Source of the DNA: Dolichospermum sp. ST_sed8
GTDB taxonomy: Bacteria > Cyanobacteriota > Cyanobacteriia > Cyanobacteriales > Nostocaceae
Length of the DNA stretch: 36,798 nt
NCBI GenBank assembly: GCA_028658405.1
Contig: JAKOGY010000020.1
Span: forward strand, 1-36,798
Direction: 5' to 3'
Shown one piece after another: positions 22,852-32,613 of the stretch. The notes under the pieces were generated by a model. That model was given only the letters and a program-made list of their open reading frames with translations, was not told the origin of the DNA and searched no databases. Each line of letters opens with the position of its first letter. Within the stretch, counting starts at the first letter, position 1. A program made the translations under genes and the position numbers.

Positions 22852-25596
22852 ATGTCTTCTGAAGCTGAAACTCGTCAAAATTTAATAGACGTTCAGCTTG
22901 AAAAAGCAGGATGGAGCTACCAGCGAAGGGATTTGCTGGATAAATTTCTACTGGTTAATTTGCCTAACACGGTTAGGGAAAGGCAGGGAGTTTACCACGC
23001 AAATCGTGAGTATGTTGACTATGTTCTGTCGAGTCGAGATAGCAAACCTTTGGCAATTGTAGAAGCAAAACGCACAAGCCGTGATCCTTTAACTGGAAAG
23101 CAACAGGCTGCTGATTATGCTGATCGCATCCGAGCGACCCATAATTTTGAACCTTTCATTTTCTTGGCTAATGGGGAAAAGATATATTTTTGGGATAGAG
23201 AGCGGTATCCAGCACGAGAGGTTAGTGGCTTTTTGACAGAAGATGATTTGGCTCGTCTCGCCTTTCAGCGTCAATACCGAGAAAGGCTGACTCAGTTTAG
23301 TCCTACTCGTAAAATCATTGACCGTTCCTATCAGTTTGAAGCAGTGAAGCGCGTTACTGAAGCATTGGAACAGGGACAACGGAAGTTTTTATTGGTAATG
23401 GCAACCGGAACTGGTAAAACGCGCACCGTAATTGCCCTAATTGATTTGTTGATGAGGGCCAACTGGATACAACGGGTACTGTTTTTGGCAGATCGTCGGG
23501 AGTTGGTGCGTCAGGCATTAGGTAATTTTAAAGAACATATTCCTGATGAAACTAGAGCGCGAATTGAAGCTGGAGAAATAGACAGCACGGCTCGCATTCA
23601 TGTGGCTACTTACCCCAGCATGATGCAAGTTTACCAACAACTTTCGCCTGGATACTATGACTTGATAGTTGCCGATGAAAGTCACCGTTCAATTTACAAC
23701 CGTTATAAGTCATTATTTCAACATTTCGATGCCTTGCAGCTTGGCTTGACAGCAACTCCGAAAGATTACATTGACCACAACACTTTTGAACTATTCGAGT
23801 GTCCAGATGGACTACCAACGTTTTATTATCCCTATGTAAGAGCGGTTGATGAAGGTTATTTAGTCAACTATCGGGCATTAGAAGCACAGACCAACTTTCA
23901 ACTTCAGGGTATTAAAGCAGGACAATTGCCGCCCGAACTTCAGCAACAAATGGAAGAACGGGGGATTGATCTGAGTGAACTTAATTTTGAGGGAGGCGAC
24001 CTAGAGCGACGAGTAACAAATGCAGGTACAAATGATGCTCTAGTTAAAGAATTTATGGCGAAATGTCGTAAGGATGCGACAGGAACATTGCCGGACAAAA
24101 CAATCATTTTTGCTATGAGCCACCGTCATGCGATCGAGATTTGGAAGAGCTTCAATCGTCTTTACCCAGACTTGCAGAAACGAGGATTAGCAGAAGTCAT
24201 CGACAGTCACATGGAGCGTGCTGACGGAACCCTCGATGATTTTAAGCGGAAGAATATGCCGCGAGTGGCGATTTCGGTAGATATGCTAGATACGGGGGTT
24301 GATGTGCCTGCGATCCAAAATTTGGTGTTTGCCAAACCTGTTTTTAGTCAAGTGAAATTTTGGCAGATGATTGGGCGTGGGACTCGATTGTGGACAGATC
24401 CGCGGACAGGGGAAAAGAAAGAAAATTTTCTAATTATTGATTTCTGGAACAATTTTGCTTATTTCAACATGAACCCAGAAGGGGAAGTTGCAAGTCTAAC
24501 AGAACCGCTACCTGTACGATTGTTCCGGTTGCGGCTAGAAAAACTTGCTTTGCTCAGAAGTCAAGAACAAACGGAGGCGATCGCTACTACTATTACTCAA
24601 ATTCAGCAAATGTTGGCGCAACTACCCACAGACAACATCAATGTGCGTTCTCATTTGCAGGAGTTAGGAGAATTGGCAAAGATTAGATATTGGAAGTCCT
24701 TAGATAAAACGAAAGTTGAACATTTGAGTACGGCGATCGCTCCTCTGCTGAGATTTTTGCCTGATATCAACCTGCCTGTAATGACATTTGAGGTAAAAAC
24801 TGAACGGTTAGCTGTTACTCACCTTGCTGGACAAGTTAATCTGATTGATAAGCTACGGGAATCTATTACCGAAGACTTGAAACTTTTACCTAAAAACTTA
24901 CCTGATGTTCAAGCACAACAAGAAAAACTCGCCTGGATAAAGAGTGCTAAATTTTGGCAACATCTGAGCTATGATCGAATTGCGGATTTGCAGAACACTT
25001 TTGCTTCTTTGATGCGGTTTTGTCAACGTCCTCGCAAAGACTTAATTGAGCTAAATTTGCCTGACCAGATTGCTACCCGTCGCTGGGTAATTTATGGACC
25101 TAGTGGGGAAGGAGCATTTGCTGAAAATTATCGGGACCAGGTTGAAGCTCATGTGAAAAATCTAGCAGATCAGCATCCCATAATACAAATGCTTATGCGG
25201 GGTAGGAATTTGAGTGATAAAGATATTAAATCTCTTGCCCACACACTGAACCAGTCTGATCTGTTTGTGACTGAAGATGTCTTAAGAGAGGTATATGATC
25301 GCCCCAATGTAACTCTCATAGACTTCCTGCGTCATATTCTAGGATTAGTGCAAATTACCAGTCAGGAAGAAGAGATTTCTGCGGCATTTGATGAGTTTAT
25401 TGCTGCCCATCCCAGTTTTTCAGCCAAGCAAATTTACTTTCTCAGAACTATGCGCTCGGCGATATTACGCCGGACAAGGTTAACAGTTCACGATTTGGAA
25501 CAACCACCTTTTAGCCGAGTTGGAGCAGTGCATCGGTTGTTTGAAGAAGCAGAACTGGAAAAAATTCTGAATTTTTCCAATCAGTTTGTTGCGTAG
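22852..25596 (+). CDS. hsdR: Type I restriction enzyme, R (restriction/translocase) subunit
   Basis: A 914-residue HsdR. The N-terminal nuclease core has D in SSRDSKPLAIVEAKR with E-A-K at about 70-72 (PD-(D/E)XK). The SF2 translocase follows: Walker A MATGTGKTRTVIAL (about 183-196), Walker B IVADESHRS (about 272-280), LGLTATPKDY, and motif VI region FWQMIGRGTRLW. The C-terminal 300 residues are the helical domain of EcoEI-like R subunits, ending near ILNFSNQFVA. With HsdM and HsdS it cuts unmethylated foreign DNA after translocation. It is the first gene of the CAST cargo and its motifs are intact. Confidence 0.94.
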   Translation: MSSEAETRQNLIDVQLEKAGWSYQRRDLLDKFLLVNLPNTVRERQGVYHANREYVDYVLSSRDSKPLAIVEAKRTSRDPLTGKQQAADYADRIRATHNFEPFIFLANGEKIYFWDRERYPAREVSGFLTEDDLARLAFQRQYRERLTQFSPTRKIIDRSYQFEAVKRVTEALEQGQRKFLLVMATGTGKTRTVIALIDLLMRANWIQRVLFLADRRELVRQALGNFKEHIPDETRARIEAGEIDSTARIHVATYPSMMQVYQQLSPGYYDLIVADESHRSIYNRYKSLFQHFDALQLGLTATPKDYIDHNTFELFECPDGLPTFYYPYVRAVDEGYLVNYRALEAQTNFQLQGIKAGQLPPELQQQMEERGIDLSELNFEGGDLERRVTNAGTNDALVKEFMAKCRKDATGTLPDKTIIFAMSHRHAIEIWKSFNRLYPDLQKRGLAEVIDSHMERADGTLDDFKRKNMPRVAISVDMLDTGVDVPAIQNLVFAKPVFSQVKFWQMIGRGTRLWTDPRTGEKKENFLIIDFWNNFAYFNMNPEGEVASLTEPLPVRLFRLRLEKLALLRSQEQTEAIATTITQIQQMLAQLPTDNINVRSHLQELGELAKIRYWKSLDKTKVEHLSTAIAPLLRFLPDINLPVMTFEVKTERLAVTHLAGQVNLIDKLRESITEDLKLLPKNLPDVQAQQEKLAWIKSAKFWQHLSYDRIADLQNTFASLMRFCQRPRKDLIELNLPDQIATRRWVIYGPSGEGAFAENYRDQVEAHVKNLADQHPIIQMLMRGRNLSDKDIKSLAHTLNQSDLFVTEDVLREVYDRPNVTLIDFLRHILGLVQITSQEEEISAAFDEFIAAHPSFSAKQIYFLRTMRSAILRRTRLTVHDLEQPPFSRVGAVHRLFEEAELEKILNFSNQFVA

Positions 25597-25676
25597 GAAG
25601 ATTAAACAACGTGGCTCAGATGACAACTTGGCAGTAACCTTATAAGGTTATAAGTTAGTCGTTTAATTAAGATTCT

Positions 25677-27557
25677 GTGCTTTCACCGCAACTAAAACGA
25701 GAAATTCGTGACCTGTGGAATTATTTTTGGTCAGGTGGGATTGCTAACCCATTAGCTGCCATTGAGCAAATTACCTATTTGGTGTTTTTGAAGCGGCTGG
25801 AAGACTTGAATCCAAGTCTTATTCCAGAGCAATGCCGCTGGAGCAATTTTAAGCACCTATCTGGGGAAGCTTTATTTAAGCGGGTTCGGGGTGAGGTATT
25901 TGAGTGGCTGCGATCGCTGGATACAGATGATGAACCAGTGCAAGAGTCTGAGGTTGAAAGTTCTGGGGACGATTCAGACGAAGAAAAACGCGAGAAACGT
26001 CATGGACGGATGAGCGATGCTGTCTTTTTAATTCCGAATGCAACATTGCTAAGGCGGGCAATTGACACTATAGACAAGCTGTTCATTCCCTCACGCAATC
26101 AAGACACACTGGGCGATATCTATGAGCATCTGCTAGGTGAAATTGCCGAAGCTGGGAAAAATGGACAGTTTCGGACTCCCCGTCACATCATTCGGGTAAT
26201 GTGTGATCTAGTGAATCCGCAATGGAATGATCGCATTTGTGACCCAGCGTGTGGCACAGCAGGATTTTTGATAAATGCTTATCAGCACGTTCTTAAAACT
26301 CATACAGATCCAGCAGGACTGGTGTTTGAAGCAGATGGAACACCTTTTAACTTAGATGATGATGTCAAACGCATGGATCTGGTTGGTGGAAATCTTTCCA
26401 CTGAACAGGATAAATATCTCAGAGAAAACGCGCTTTATGGCTACGATTTTGACAAAACAATGGTTCGTTTGGGCTGGATGAACCTAATTCAGCACGGCAT
26501 TGAAAAACCGAAGATTAACTACGCCAATACCCTGGGCGGTGCGTTTAATCAAAAGATTCAGTCTGGTGAGGTTGGTGATTTTAGCGTCATTTTAGCAAAC
26601 CCGCCATTTACAGGCAGTTTAGATAAGGATGACATTGGTAAAACGCTTCAGGATCTTAAAACCAACAAAACCGAACTCCTATTTATAGAACTGATTTTGC
26701 AGCTTTTGACAATTGGTGGTAGAGCAGCAGTGATTGTACCGGAAGGGGTGCTGTTTGGCTCAACAAAAGCACACAAAATTTTGAGAGAAAAGCTGGTAGC
26801 CGAAAACACTTTGAGAGGGGTGATTTCGTTGCCAGGAGGTGTGTTTCAGCCATATACAGGTGTGAAAACTTCGATTTTGCTGTTTAACAAGGGTGGCAAA
26901 ACCGATGAGGTCTGGTTTTATGAGGTAGCGAAGGATGGAGAAACACTGGATGCCAAGCGGACTCCCAGACCGCAGGAAAATGACCTATGGGATCTAACAC
27001 TAAAATATCGGCTGCAATTTGAAGAATCTGCCCCAGCATTTGTAGATGGGGAAACCAGGAAGCAATGGCAGACGATGGAACCCAAAAGGCTTTCAATCTC
27101 CTATGCCAAACCAATGATCGAAACCGAGCCATTTCGCTCTGAAGAGCCTGAAGACCGCGAAATTAATGACAAAATCAAAAAGATTAAGGCTCTACTTCAC
27201 CTCTGGTATAAATCACTTTTACACATTCAGAAACAACAGCCCATTAATTCTGAAAAATTGAAACTTTGGCTCTTCAGCCTTAGCTATCATTTTTTGTTTG
27301 CAGTTGTAACATTTCCAGTGGATATTTTTGAAGGACTGGAAATTGAAGAATTAAATGAGCCTAAAAATTGGTCATCCGCTCTTGAAGATATTTCTGAAAA
27401 CGACCACAACCTCTCTGCTAGACGATACAAGCCACTTACATTAACTTCTGAAAACCACGACCCACCTACTAAAATTATTTCTGAGTTGCAAGATTTAGAG
27501 AGTACAATTCAATTAAAATTAAATTTTTTGCTTTCGATGATAGAGGGTAAAAAATGA
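25677..27557 (+). CDS. hsdM: Type I restriction system, M (N6-adenine methyltransferase) subunit
   Basis: A 626-residue HsdM starting at GTG 25677. The N-terminal helical HsdM_N domain reads LKREIRDLWNYFWSGGIANP with EQITYLVFLKRLEDL. The SAM-binding motif I is DPACGTAGFLIN (about 187-198) and catalytic motif IV is ANPPF (about 306-310), so it should methylate adenine. An acidic insert (about 85-110) interrupts the N-terminal domain. The C-terminal part has the usual NLSARRYKP stretch and a coiled tail that contacts HsdS. It overlaps hsdS by 4 bp (ATGA). Confidence 0.95.
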   Translation: MLSPQLKREIRDLWNYFWSGGIANPLAAIEQITYLVFLKRLEDLNPSLIPEQCRWSNFKHLSGEALFKRVRGEVFEWLRSLDTDDEPVQESEVESSGDDSDEEKREKRHGRMSDAVFLIPNATLLRRAIDTIDKLFIPSRNQDTLGDIYEHLLGEIAEAGKNGQFRTPRHIIRVMCDLVNPQWNDRICDPACGTAGFLINAYQHVLKTHTDPAGLVFEADGTPFNLDDDVKRMDLVGGNLSTEQDKYLRENALYGYDFDKTMVRLGWMNLIQHGIEKPKINYANTLGGAFNQKIQSGEVGDFSVILANPPFTGSLDKDDIGKTLQDLKTNKTELLFIELILQLLTIGGRAAVIVPEGVLFGSTKAHKILREKLVAENTLRGVISLPGGVFQPYTGVKTSILLFNKGGKTDEVWFYEVAKDGETLDAKRTPRPQENDLWDLTLKYRLQFEESAPAFVDGETRKQWQTMEPKRLSISYAKPMIETEPFRSEEPEDREINDKIKKIKALLHLWYKSLLHIQKQQPINSEKLKLWLFSLSYHFLFAVVTFPVDIFEGLEIEELNEPKNWSSALEDISENDHNLSARRYKPLTLTSENHDPPTKIISELQDLESTIQLKLNFLLSMIEGKK

Positions 27558-29128
27558 GTTTGACTACCATACTAGAATTACCTTCAAAATGGACAATTGT
27601 TGAAGTAGGTAAGGTTGCAAGAATTGTATACGGCAAAGGTTTACCATCTGAACAAAGAGCAGGTGAAGGCGGAATACCCGTTTTCGGTTCCAGTGGAGTT
27701 ATTGGAGAACACAATAAAGCTTTGTATTCTGAGCCAAGTATCATTATTGGACGCAAAGGAACAGTAGGTTCTATTTACTATGTTTCTTCCCCTTTCTGGT
27801 GTATTGATACGGCATTCTATTTGGATTCAATTAGCTCATCTGTTGATATTGAATTTTTAGCTCATGCACTTCGCAAAATAGATTTATCTCGATTTTCTAT
27901 TACAGTTGGTGTTCCAGGCATTAATCGTAATGATATCGCTCGAACACAGATTCCTCTGCCACCATTGCCAGAACAGAGACAAATTGTTGCTATTCTGCGG
28001 GAGGCAGATGAAATTCGTTGTTTGCGAAAACAGGCAAATGAGAAATGCAGGGAGTTTTTACAATCGGTATTCTTTGAGCTATTTGGAAATCCCGATCCAA
28101 AACTTAATGATAGAGGCTGGGAGATTGTTAAGTTAGAAGATTTTCTAGAAGTAGGTACAGGTGGTACTCCTAGCCGTTCTAATCTAAGCTATTATGGGGG
28201 TACTTATGCTTGGGTGAAAACAACAGAACTGTGTGACAGTATTATTACTTCTACAGAAGAAACAATTACGGAGGCAGGATTGAAATTTAGTAATGCCAAA
28301 ATTTATCCTGAAAATACAATTCTTCTGGCAATGTATGGTCAAGGGCAAACAAGAGGTAGAACAGCAAAACTTGGCATTCCTGCTGCAACTAATCAAGCTT
28401 GTGCTGCTTTTCTACCTTCAAACGAGTTATTGCCAAATTATTTATGGTATTGGTTTCAGAATTCGTATGAAAATGTTCGAGATTTAGCTAGGGGTGGATC
28501 TCAAGCAAATCTAAATTTATCAATATTAAAGAAACTAAAAATCCCCAAGCCAGATTTGAATTTACAACAAAGATTTGAATCTTTAGTTTATGAGTATCTA
28601 CAACTAAAAGCATTATCAACTACAAGTCTTGATAAAACTGACGTTCTTTTTAAATCTCTACTTTCTGATGCCTTTACAGGTGAACTTACCTCAACGTGGC
28701 GAGAGCAGCATCAAGAAGAATTAGTAGCAGCAATAGCAGAACGCGATCAATCGCTTCAGATATCTCAGCCTGTAGATGTCGAAGACGTGGCTAATGAAGA
28801 AGCAAGCAAAAGTAAGATATCAGAACTACACCATGATCGATATGAACTGTTACGAAGCCTAAGCAAGAGCCAACGGGAAATTTATGGATTTGTAATCCAA
28901 GAAACCACCTATTTTACTCCCGAATACCTGGAAGAAAAACATTCTATTTCCCGCAGTCTTGCTCAAAAGAGCTTGCAGTTATTAGCGGGTACTGGACTCA
29001 TTGTACCCATCACTTTACCCACTCTTACATCTAGTGGATTGCGGTATGAATTGGCTTATCGCAACTTAAACAAGGATGATAATACCCAATATACTGATGA
29101 TGAATTATTAACGAAGGACGCTGTGTGA
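27554..29128 (+). CDS. hsdS: Type I restriction system, S (specificity) subunit with a C-terminal extension
   Basis: A 524-residue HsdS. The first target-recognition domain is about 1-140 (WTIVEVGKVARIVYGKGLPS, ending PLPPLPEQRQIVAILREADE), followed by the first spacer helix. The second domain is about 185-350 (WEIVKLEDFLEVGTGGTPSR). The usual HsdS ending, SLLSDAFTGELTSTWREQHQ, is at about 368-387. About 135 more residues follow, and KSQREIYGFVIQETTYFTPE with a later SISRSLAQKSLQLLAGTGLI stretch looks like a winged helix. The extension may link the S subunit to the downstream ATPase-HNH genes; that is an inference. The start overlaps hsdM. Confidence 0.92.
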   Translation: MSLTTILELPSKWTIVEVGKVARIVYGKGLPSEQRAGEGGIPVFGSSGVIGEHNKALYSEPSIIIGRKGTVGSIYYVSSPFWCIDTAFYLDSISSSVDIEFLAHALRKIDLSRFSITVGVPGINRNDIARTQIPLPPLPEQRQIVAILREADEIRCLRKQANEKCREFLQSVFFELFGNPDPKLNDRGWEIVKLEDFLEVGTGGTPSRSNLSYYGGTYAWVKTTELCDSIITSTEETITEAGLKFSNAKIYPENTILLAMYGQGQTRGRTAKLGIPAATNQACAAFLPSNELLPNYLWYWFQNSYENVRDLARGGSQANLNLSILKKLKIPKPDLNLQQRFESLVYEYLQLKALSTTSLDKTDVLFKSLLSDAFTGELTSTWREQHQEELVAAIAERDQSLQISQPVDVEDVANEEASKSKISELHHDRYELLRSLSKSQREIYGFVIQETTYFTPEYLEEKHSISRSLAQKSLQLLAGTGLIVPITLPTLTSSGLRYELAYRNLNKDDNTQYTDDELLTKDAV

Positions 29129-31077
29129 AGTTACGCTACTTGCATCTTTGGGGAACACCCCCGTTACAGGAACTTATAACTACCTTTAACCAGGAGAAAA
29201 TACTGGGGCGGAAATGCGCTATTCGCTTTGTTGTTGGCGTAAATGGCAGTGGCAAAACCCAACTACTGCAAACCCTCTCTGAAATTTTTCTTAGTCTGGA
29301 AAGAAAAAAATTACCGCCTTTTCGAGTTACATTTGCCTACGATCTGAAAAAAATTGGTGAAGAAGAACGCCCTGCAACCATATATCTCCGTTATCCACAG
29401 GATACCCCTTCATCTACAGCCATCTTCGCCGTATTTAAACGACCTTTACGTGACGATCAGGACTGGGAAGAACTAGAAAACACTCCCACCGAAAATTTGG
29501 AAACTGATTCGAGAATTTCTTTCTTTATTCGTGGGGATCAACTTGGTAGTACCATTCGTCCCTATCTTCCTAAAGTTCTGTTAGCTTACACCTCCGGTGC
29601 AACCGAAACTTGGGCAACTTTGTTTGCTAATCAGCAGACTGAACGCGAAAATTTACCCGATGCTGTTTTTGAAGAAATTTCCCTTGAAGAAGAACGCCCT
29701 CCTAATTGGGATCTAGGTCAAGAAAAACTTTATCGAAAAGAAGAAGGATTAGAGTCCATACTAGAGCCAGAATTAACTTCTGATGGAGCGCAAACTGCCA
29801 GCCTTGGCTATTATGTCTCTCCCCAAGCGCTTAAACTTGTCTTTTTTGCTGTTGGGCTACACCAAGCACGAAAAGACTTTCAGGAAATGCCCACAGAACA
29901 GGCAGAACAGACTTACCGCGATCGCATCGAGCAAGCTATTCAAAATCAAGAACCAATGCCTGGACTGCGGGGATTGTTCAATAAAATTGACTGGCTTTGG
30001 TTGATTAACGTCAATTTTCAGATTCTTTTTCAACCTAACCGCTTTTCTCAGCAGACCCGACCACTGAAACGCCTCTATGACATAGCAACTGCCGTCATCC
30101 GTGAACCAGTTCCAAGCAATGGTCGGAAACTCGTCTTTGACCTGCGTCGCTCCCTGCCAAATCAAACTGATGTTGATACCAGCACTTGTGCCGCCCTTAT
30201 AAGAGCTATCTGCGACAAATCTGACACTGCAATTGATGAAATCACTCCTTTTGATATTTTCAAGCAGCTACTCTCTTGGCAAGAACAAGGTTGGCTTGAA
30301 GACATAACAATGACCTTCTGCAAACGAAACGTCGAAGATATTTTGCTTTACAACTGGCTAAGTGATGGTGAACGGGTATTTTTGGGACGTATGGCATTAT
30401 TTCAACTACTAAGAGGCGAAAACGATGCCTTGATGATTTTAGATGAGCCAGAAACTCACTTCAACGACGTTTGGAAACGCGAAATTGTTGATGTAATTGA
30501 CACCAGCTTAAGAGATAATAATAGTGAAGTCATTATTTCCACCCACTCTAGTATCTCACTTACAGATGTATTTGACACCGAGATTACTCTGCTCTATAAA
30601 AATGAAACTGATGGTTCGATCGCCATCATTGAGCCAAGAATCACTACCTTTGGAGCTTCACCCAATGAGATTATGATTAACGTCTTTGGTGCTTCCGAAA
30701 GTGTAGGACAACGCGCTACTGAGTTTCTTGATTTGGTACTGATGTTAGCTGCTCATCCGGATCAGGTTGAGGCAATCTGGCAGATGAATGGCGATGCCAT
30801 ACATCAATCTTCTGAGTTTGGACAACTAAGAGAATTTATGCGAGAACTCCCTCATCAATATGGAAATGGCAACATCGAAGACCTTAATGCCCATCTTCTA
30901 AATACTCTAAAGTCTATTTATAATTACGCCCAACAAAAAAGACCTAACCAAAATATTCAGGTTAGCGATACTCTAGAACTTCTTCAGGAGAAGTTAGGCC
31001 CTGGTTATTACCAATTTGAATTTCGTCGTCGTTTAAGAGCATTAAGGGAACGAGAATCGAATGCTTCACAAAATTAA
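29125..31077 (+). CDS. Septu PtuA-like ABC-type ATPase of the cargo operon
   Basis: A 650-residue protein starting at a GTG that overlaps the hsdS stop (GTGA), so it is translationally coupled. Walker A is VGVNGSGKTQLLQT (about 35-48). The ABC signature-like LSDGERVFLGRMALF is at about 411, Walker B LMILDEPETHFND at about 435, and the H-loop ISTHSS at about 471. A single ATPase split by a long insert and lacking membrane segments matches the PtuA/OLD-like defence ATPases. No TOPRIM is seen. The next gene encodes an HNH protein, which is the PtuA-PtuB arrangement. The assignment to Septu is by architecture and needs profile searches. Confidence 0.75.
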   Translation: MKLRYLHLWGTPPLQELITTFNQEKILGRKCAIRFVVGVNGSGKTQLLQTLSEIFLSLERKKLPPFRVTFAYDLKKIGEEERPATIYLRYPQDTPSSTAIFAVFKRPLRDDQDWEELENTPTENLETDSRISFFIRGDQLGSTIRPYLPKVLLAYTSGATETWATLFANQQTERENLPDAVFEEISLEEERPPNWDLGQEKLYRKEEGLESILEPELTSDGAQTASLGYYVSPQALKLVFFAVGLHQARKDFQEMPTEQAEQTYRDRIEQAIQNQEPMPGLRGLFNKIDWLWLINVNFQILFQPNRFSQQTRPLKRLYDIATAVIREPVPSNGRKLVFDLRRSLPNQTDVDTSTCAALIRAICDKSDTAIDEITPFDIFKQLLSWQEQGWLEDITMTFCKRNVEDILLYNWLSDGERVFLGRMALFQLLRGENDALMILDEPETHFNDVWKREIVDVIDTSLRDNNSEVIISTHSSISLTDVFDTEITLLYKNETDGSIAIIEPRITTFGASPNEIMINVFGASESVGQRATEFLDLVLMLAAHPDQVEAIWQMNGDAIHQSSEFGQLREFMRELPHQYGNGNIEDLNAHLLNTLKSIYNYAQQKRPNQNIQVSDTLELLQEKLGPGYYQFEFRRRLRALRERESNASQN

Positions 31078-32239
31078 TTTACCTAACTTTGAAGAACTGT
31101 TTAAAAAAATTTTTGCTTTTCAGCGTCAGGTACTTGCATTTGCGTGTGATACCACAACATCTCTTTCTGCTGAAGGTACAATCGTTCAAAACGAAATTTA
31201 TTTAAAGTTTAGTGGGGATTTAGGTGTTTGGTTATGGGGAAAGCTTTGGATACATAAAAGAGATGATAGCTGGGAGCAAAGTGATTTACAAAAGGGCTTA
31301 GTTAAATTGATCAAAGCTGCTCAAGCAAATCGAACAGTTAGCTTGGTGGTACTAGATGCTTTCGAGCATGATATCCAATTCTACAACTGTTTTAACAACC
31401 CTACATTTGAGTTTTGCTACAAAACGCGGCTAAATGTTCCGATTCAAGAAGCTCTAAAAGATTTGATGCCAGTATTTTACACTCATCTTTTAGAAGATGG
31501 ATTTCCACAAGCTGTTCACGGAGATACAAAATCTTTTAAACGAGTAGATTTAGTGTCGGAATTTTGGAGAGTGAATGACAGTTTAGAGGTTTGTCCAGCT
31601 TGCGATTCCCCTCGACCTGATCGGGTACAACGCCCGGTAGGAAAAGGAAAAAACTTGAGATTAGAAACAAAAATATATGGGAATTTAGATCATTTCTTTC
31701 CCAAGAAGAAATATCCTTTTCTTTCAGTTCACTATGTTAACTTGGTATCTCTTTGCCTTGAGTGCAATATGACATTCAAACTCGAAGAAGATCCTGTAGA
31801 GACAAATAGTATACAGCCATTAGTGCATACATTTCTTCCCTATTTAAATCCTGCTATAGATAGTATTGAAGTTAAAGTAACTCGTAACGAAGAGGGTGTA
31901 CACTTACCAAATATTACAGAGAAAGATGGGACATCTTCTCCAAGAATTGACAATCTCAATAGAGTATTTAAGTTGGAAGCAAGATGGCATGATAAATTAC
32001 GCTACGTTATTGGAACGATTCGAGATTCACTTTCTGGAGAAGGGCGTAGGCTGCGTCGAAGAGGAGGTGAGTTAAACGAGCAGGACTTAAAAGACATCCT
32101 AGAAGATATGTTTGTAGAATATAGAAGTAGTCCGAAAGGCAAAATTCATTACGGTATTCTTCAGAGCAGTTATTTATCATTTGCGATTGCAGATGAAGCA
32201 GAGATAGCTGAACTATTGACACAATTTACTGGTCTGTGA
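31061..32239 (+). CDS. Septu PtuB-like HNH nuclease of the cargo operon
   Basis: A 392-residue protein overlapping the ATPase gene by 17 bp. The HNH core lies at about 178-245: a zinc-binding C-x2-C (CPACDSP), then NLDHFFPKKKYPFLSVHYVN with the catalytic His, then LVSLCLECNMTFK with the second C-x2-C and the Asn. This is the zinc-ribbon HNH layout of PtuB and of McrA-like nucleases. The N-terminal 170 residues are not recognised; PtuB proteins are usually shorter, so this may be a separate recognition or partner-binding domain. The C-terminal basic helix (GRRLRRRGGELNEQDLKDIL) could bind DNA. It ends the cargo operon. Confidence 0.75.
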   Translation: MLHKINLPNFEELFKKIFAFQRQVLAFACDTTTSLSAEGTIVQNEIYLKFSGDLGVWLWGKLWIHKRDDSWEQSDLQKGLVKLIKAAQANRTVSLVVLDAFEHDIQFYNCFNNPTFEFCYKTRLNVPIQEALKDLMPVFYTHLLEDGFPQAVHGDTKSFKRVDLVSEFWRVNDSLEVCPACDSPRPDRVQRPVGKGKNLRLETKIYGNLDHFFPKKKYPFLSVHYVNLVSLCLECNMTFKLEEDPVETNSIQPLVHTFLPYLNPAIDSIEVKVTRNEEGVHLPNITEKDGTSSPRIDNLNRVFKLEARWHDKLRYVIGTIRDSLSGEGRRLRRRGGELNEQDLKDILEDMFVEYRSSPKGKIHYGILQSSYLSFAIADEAEIAELLTQFTGL

Positions 32240-32613
32240 AACTAGCTGCCAAGCTGAAAGATACCTTGCCATTAAGTAGTATATTAGTTCTATAGTTAAT
32301 CATTACTGTGGTGATTAGGGAATTGAGAAGCCTAATTTCTTCAGATTTCTTTGTAGTGCTTTGCGATCACTTACCTCTATCCCCATAGTTTGTAAACTGT
32401 AGTAGCCATAATTTTATGTAGTTTGGATAAATTTTGTTTACTGCTGTAGCTATTATTTGACTAACCCTGTTGTGATACTCCAGATGCAGCATAGCTAATC
32501 ATCATTGCTGTTAATGGACTGCTCGTAGCAGATGTAGCGTAATAACTGGCATTTGTCCTATTATCTTAGAGACGTGGTTAGCTTCACGTCTCCTTCTTAT
32601 TGTTCAAAATTTC
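32240..32613. other. Convergent intergenic region between cargo and tniQ
   Basis: This 374-bp gap separates the plus-strand cargo operon from the minus-strand tniQ-tnsC-tnsB operon. Apart from a hairpin at 32569-32592, it has only a minus-strand stretch at about 32479-32553 that reads SATSSPLTAMMISYAASGVS (stop a few codons later). This looks like the tail of a lost gene but has no start. It could be the scar of earlier cargo exchange. Confidence 0.4.
32569..32592. terminator. Bidirectional terminator-like hairpin
   Basis: GAGACGTG (32569-32576), 8-nt loop, CACGTCTC (32585-32592). It is a perfect 8-bp stem between the convergent cargo and tniQ operons. There is no strong T-run on either side, so rho-independent termination would be weak. 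Confidence 0.45.

Noticed and set aside
32569-32592. Hairpin considered as a transposon end or attC-like site
   Set aside because: No TnsB-site repeats or TGTAC terminus are nearby and no integrase is present; it sits between convergent operons where a terminator is expected.
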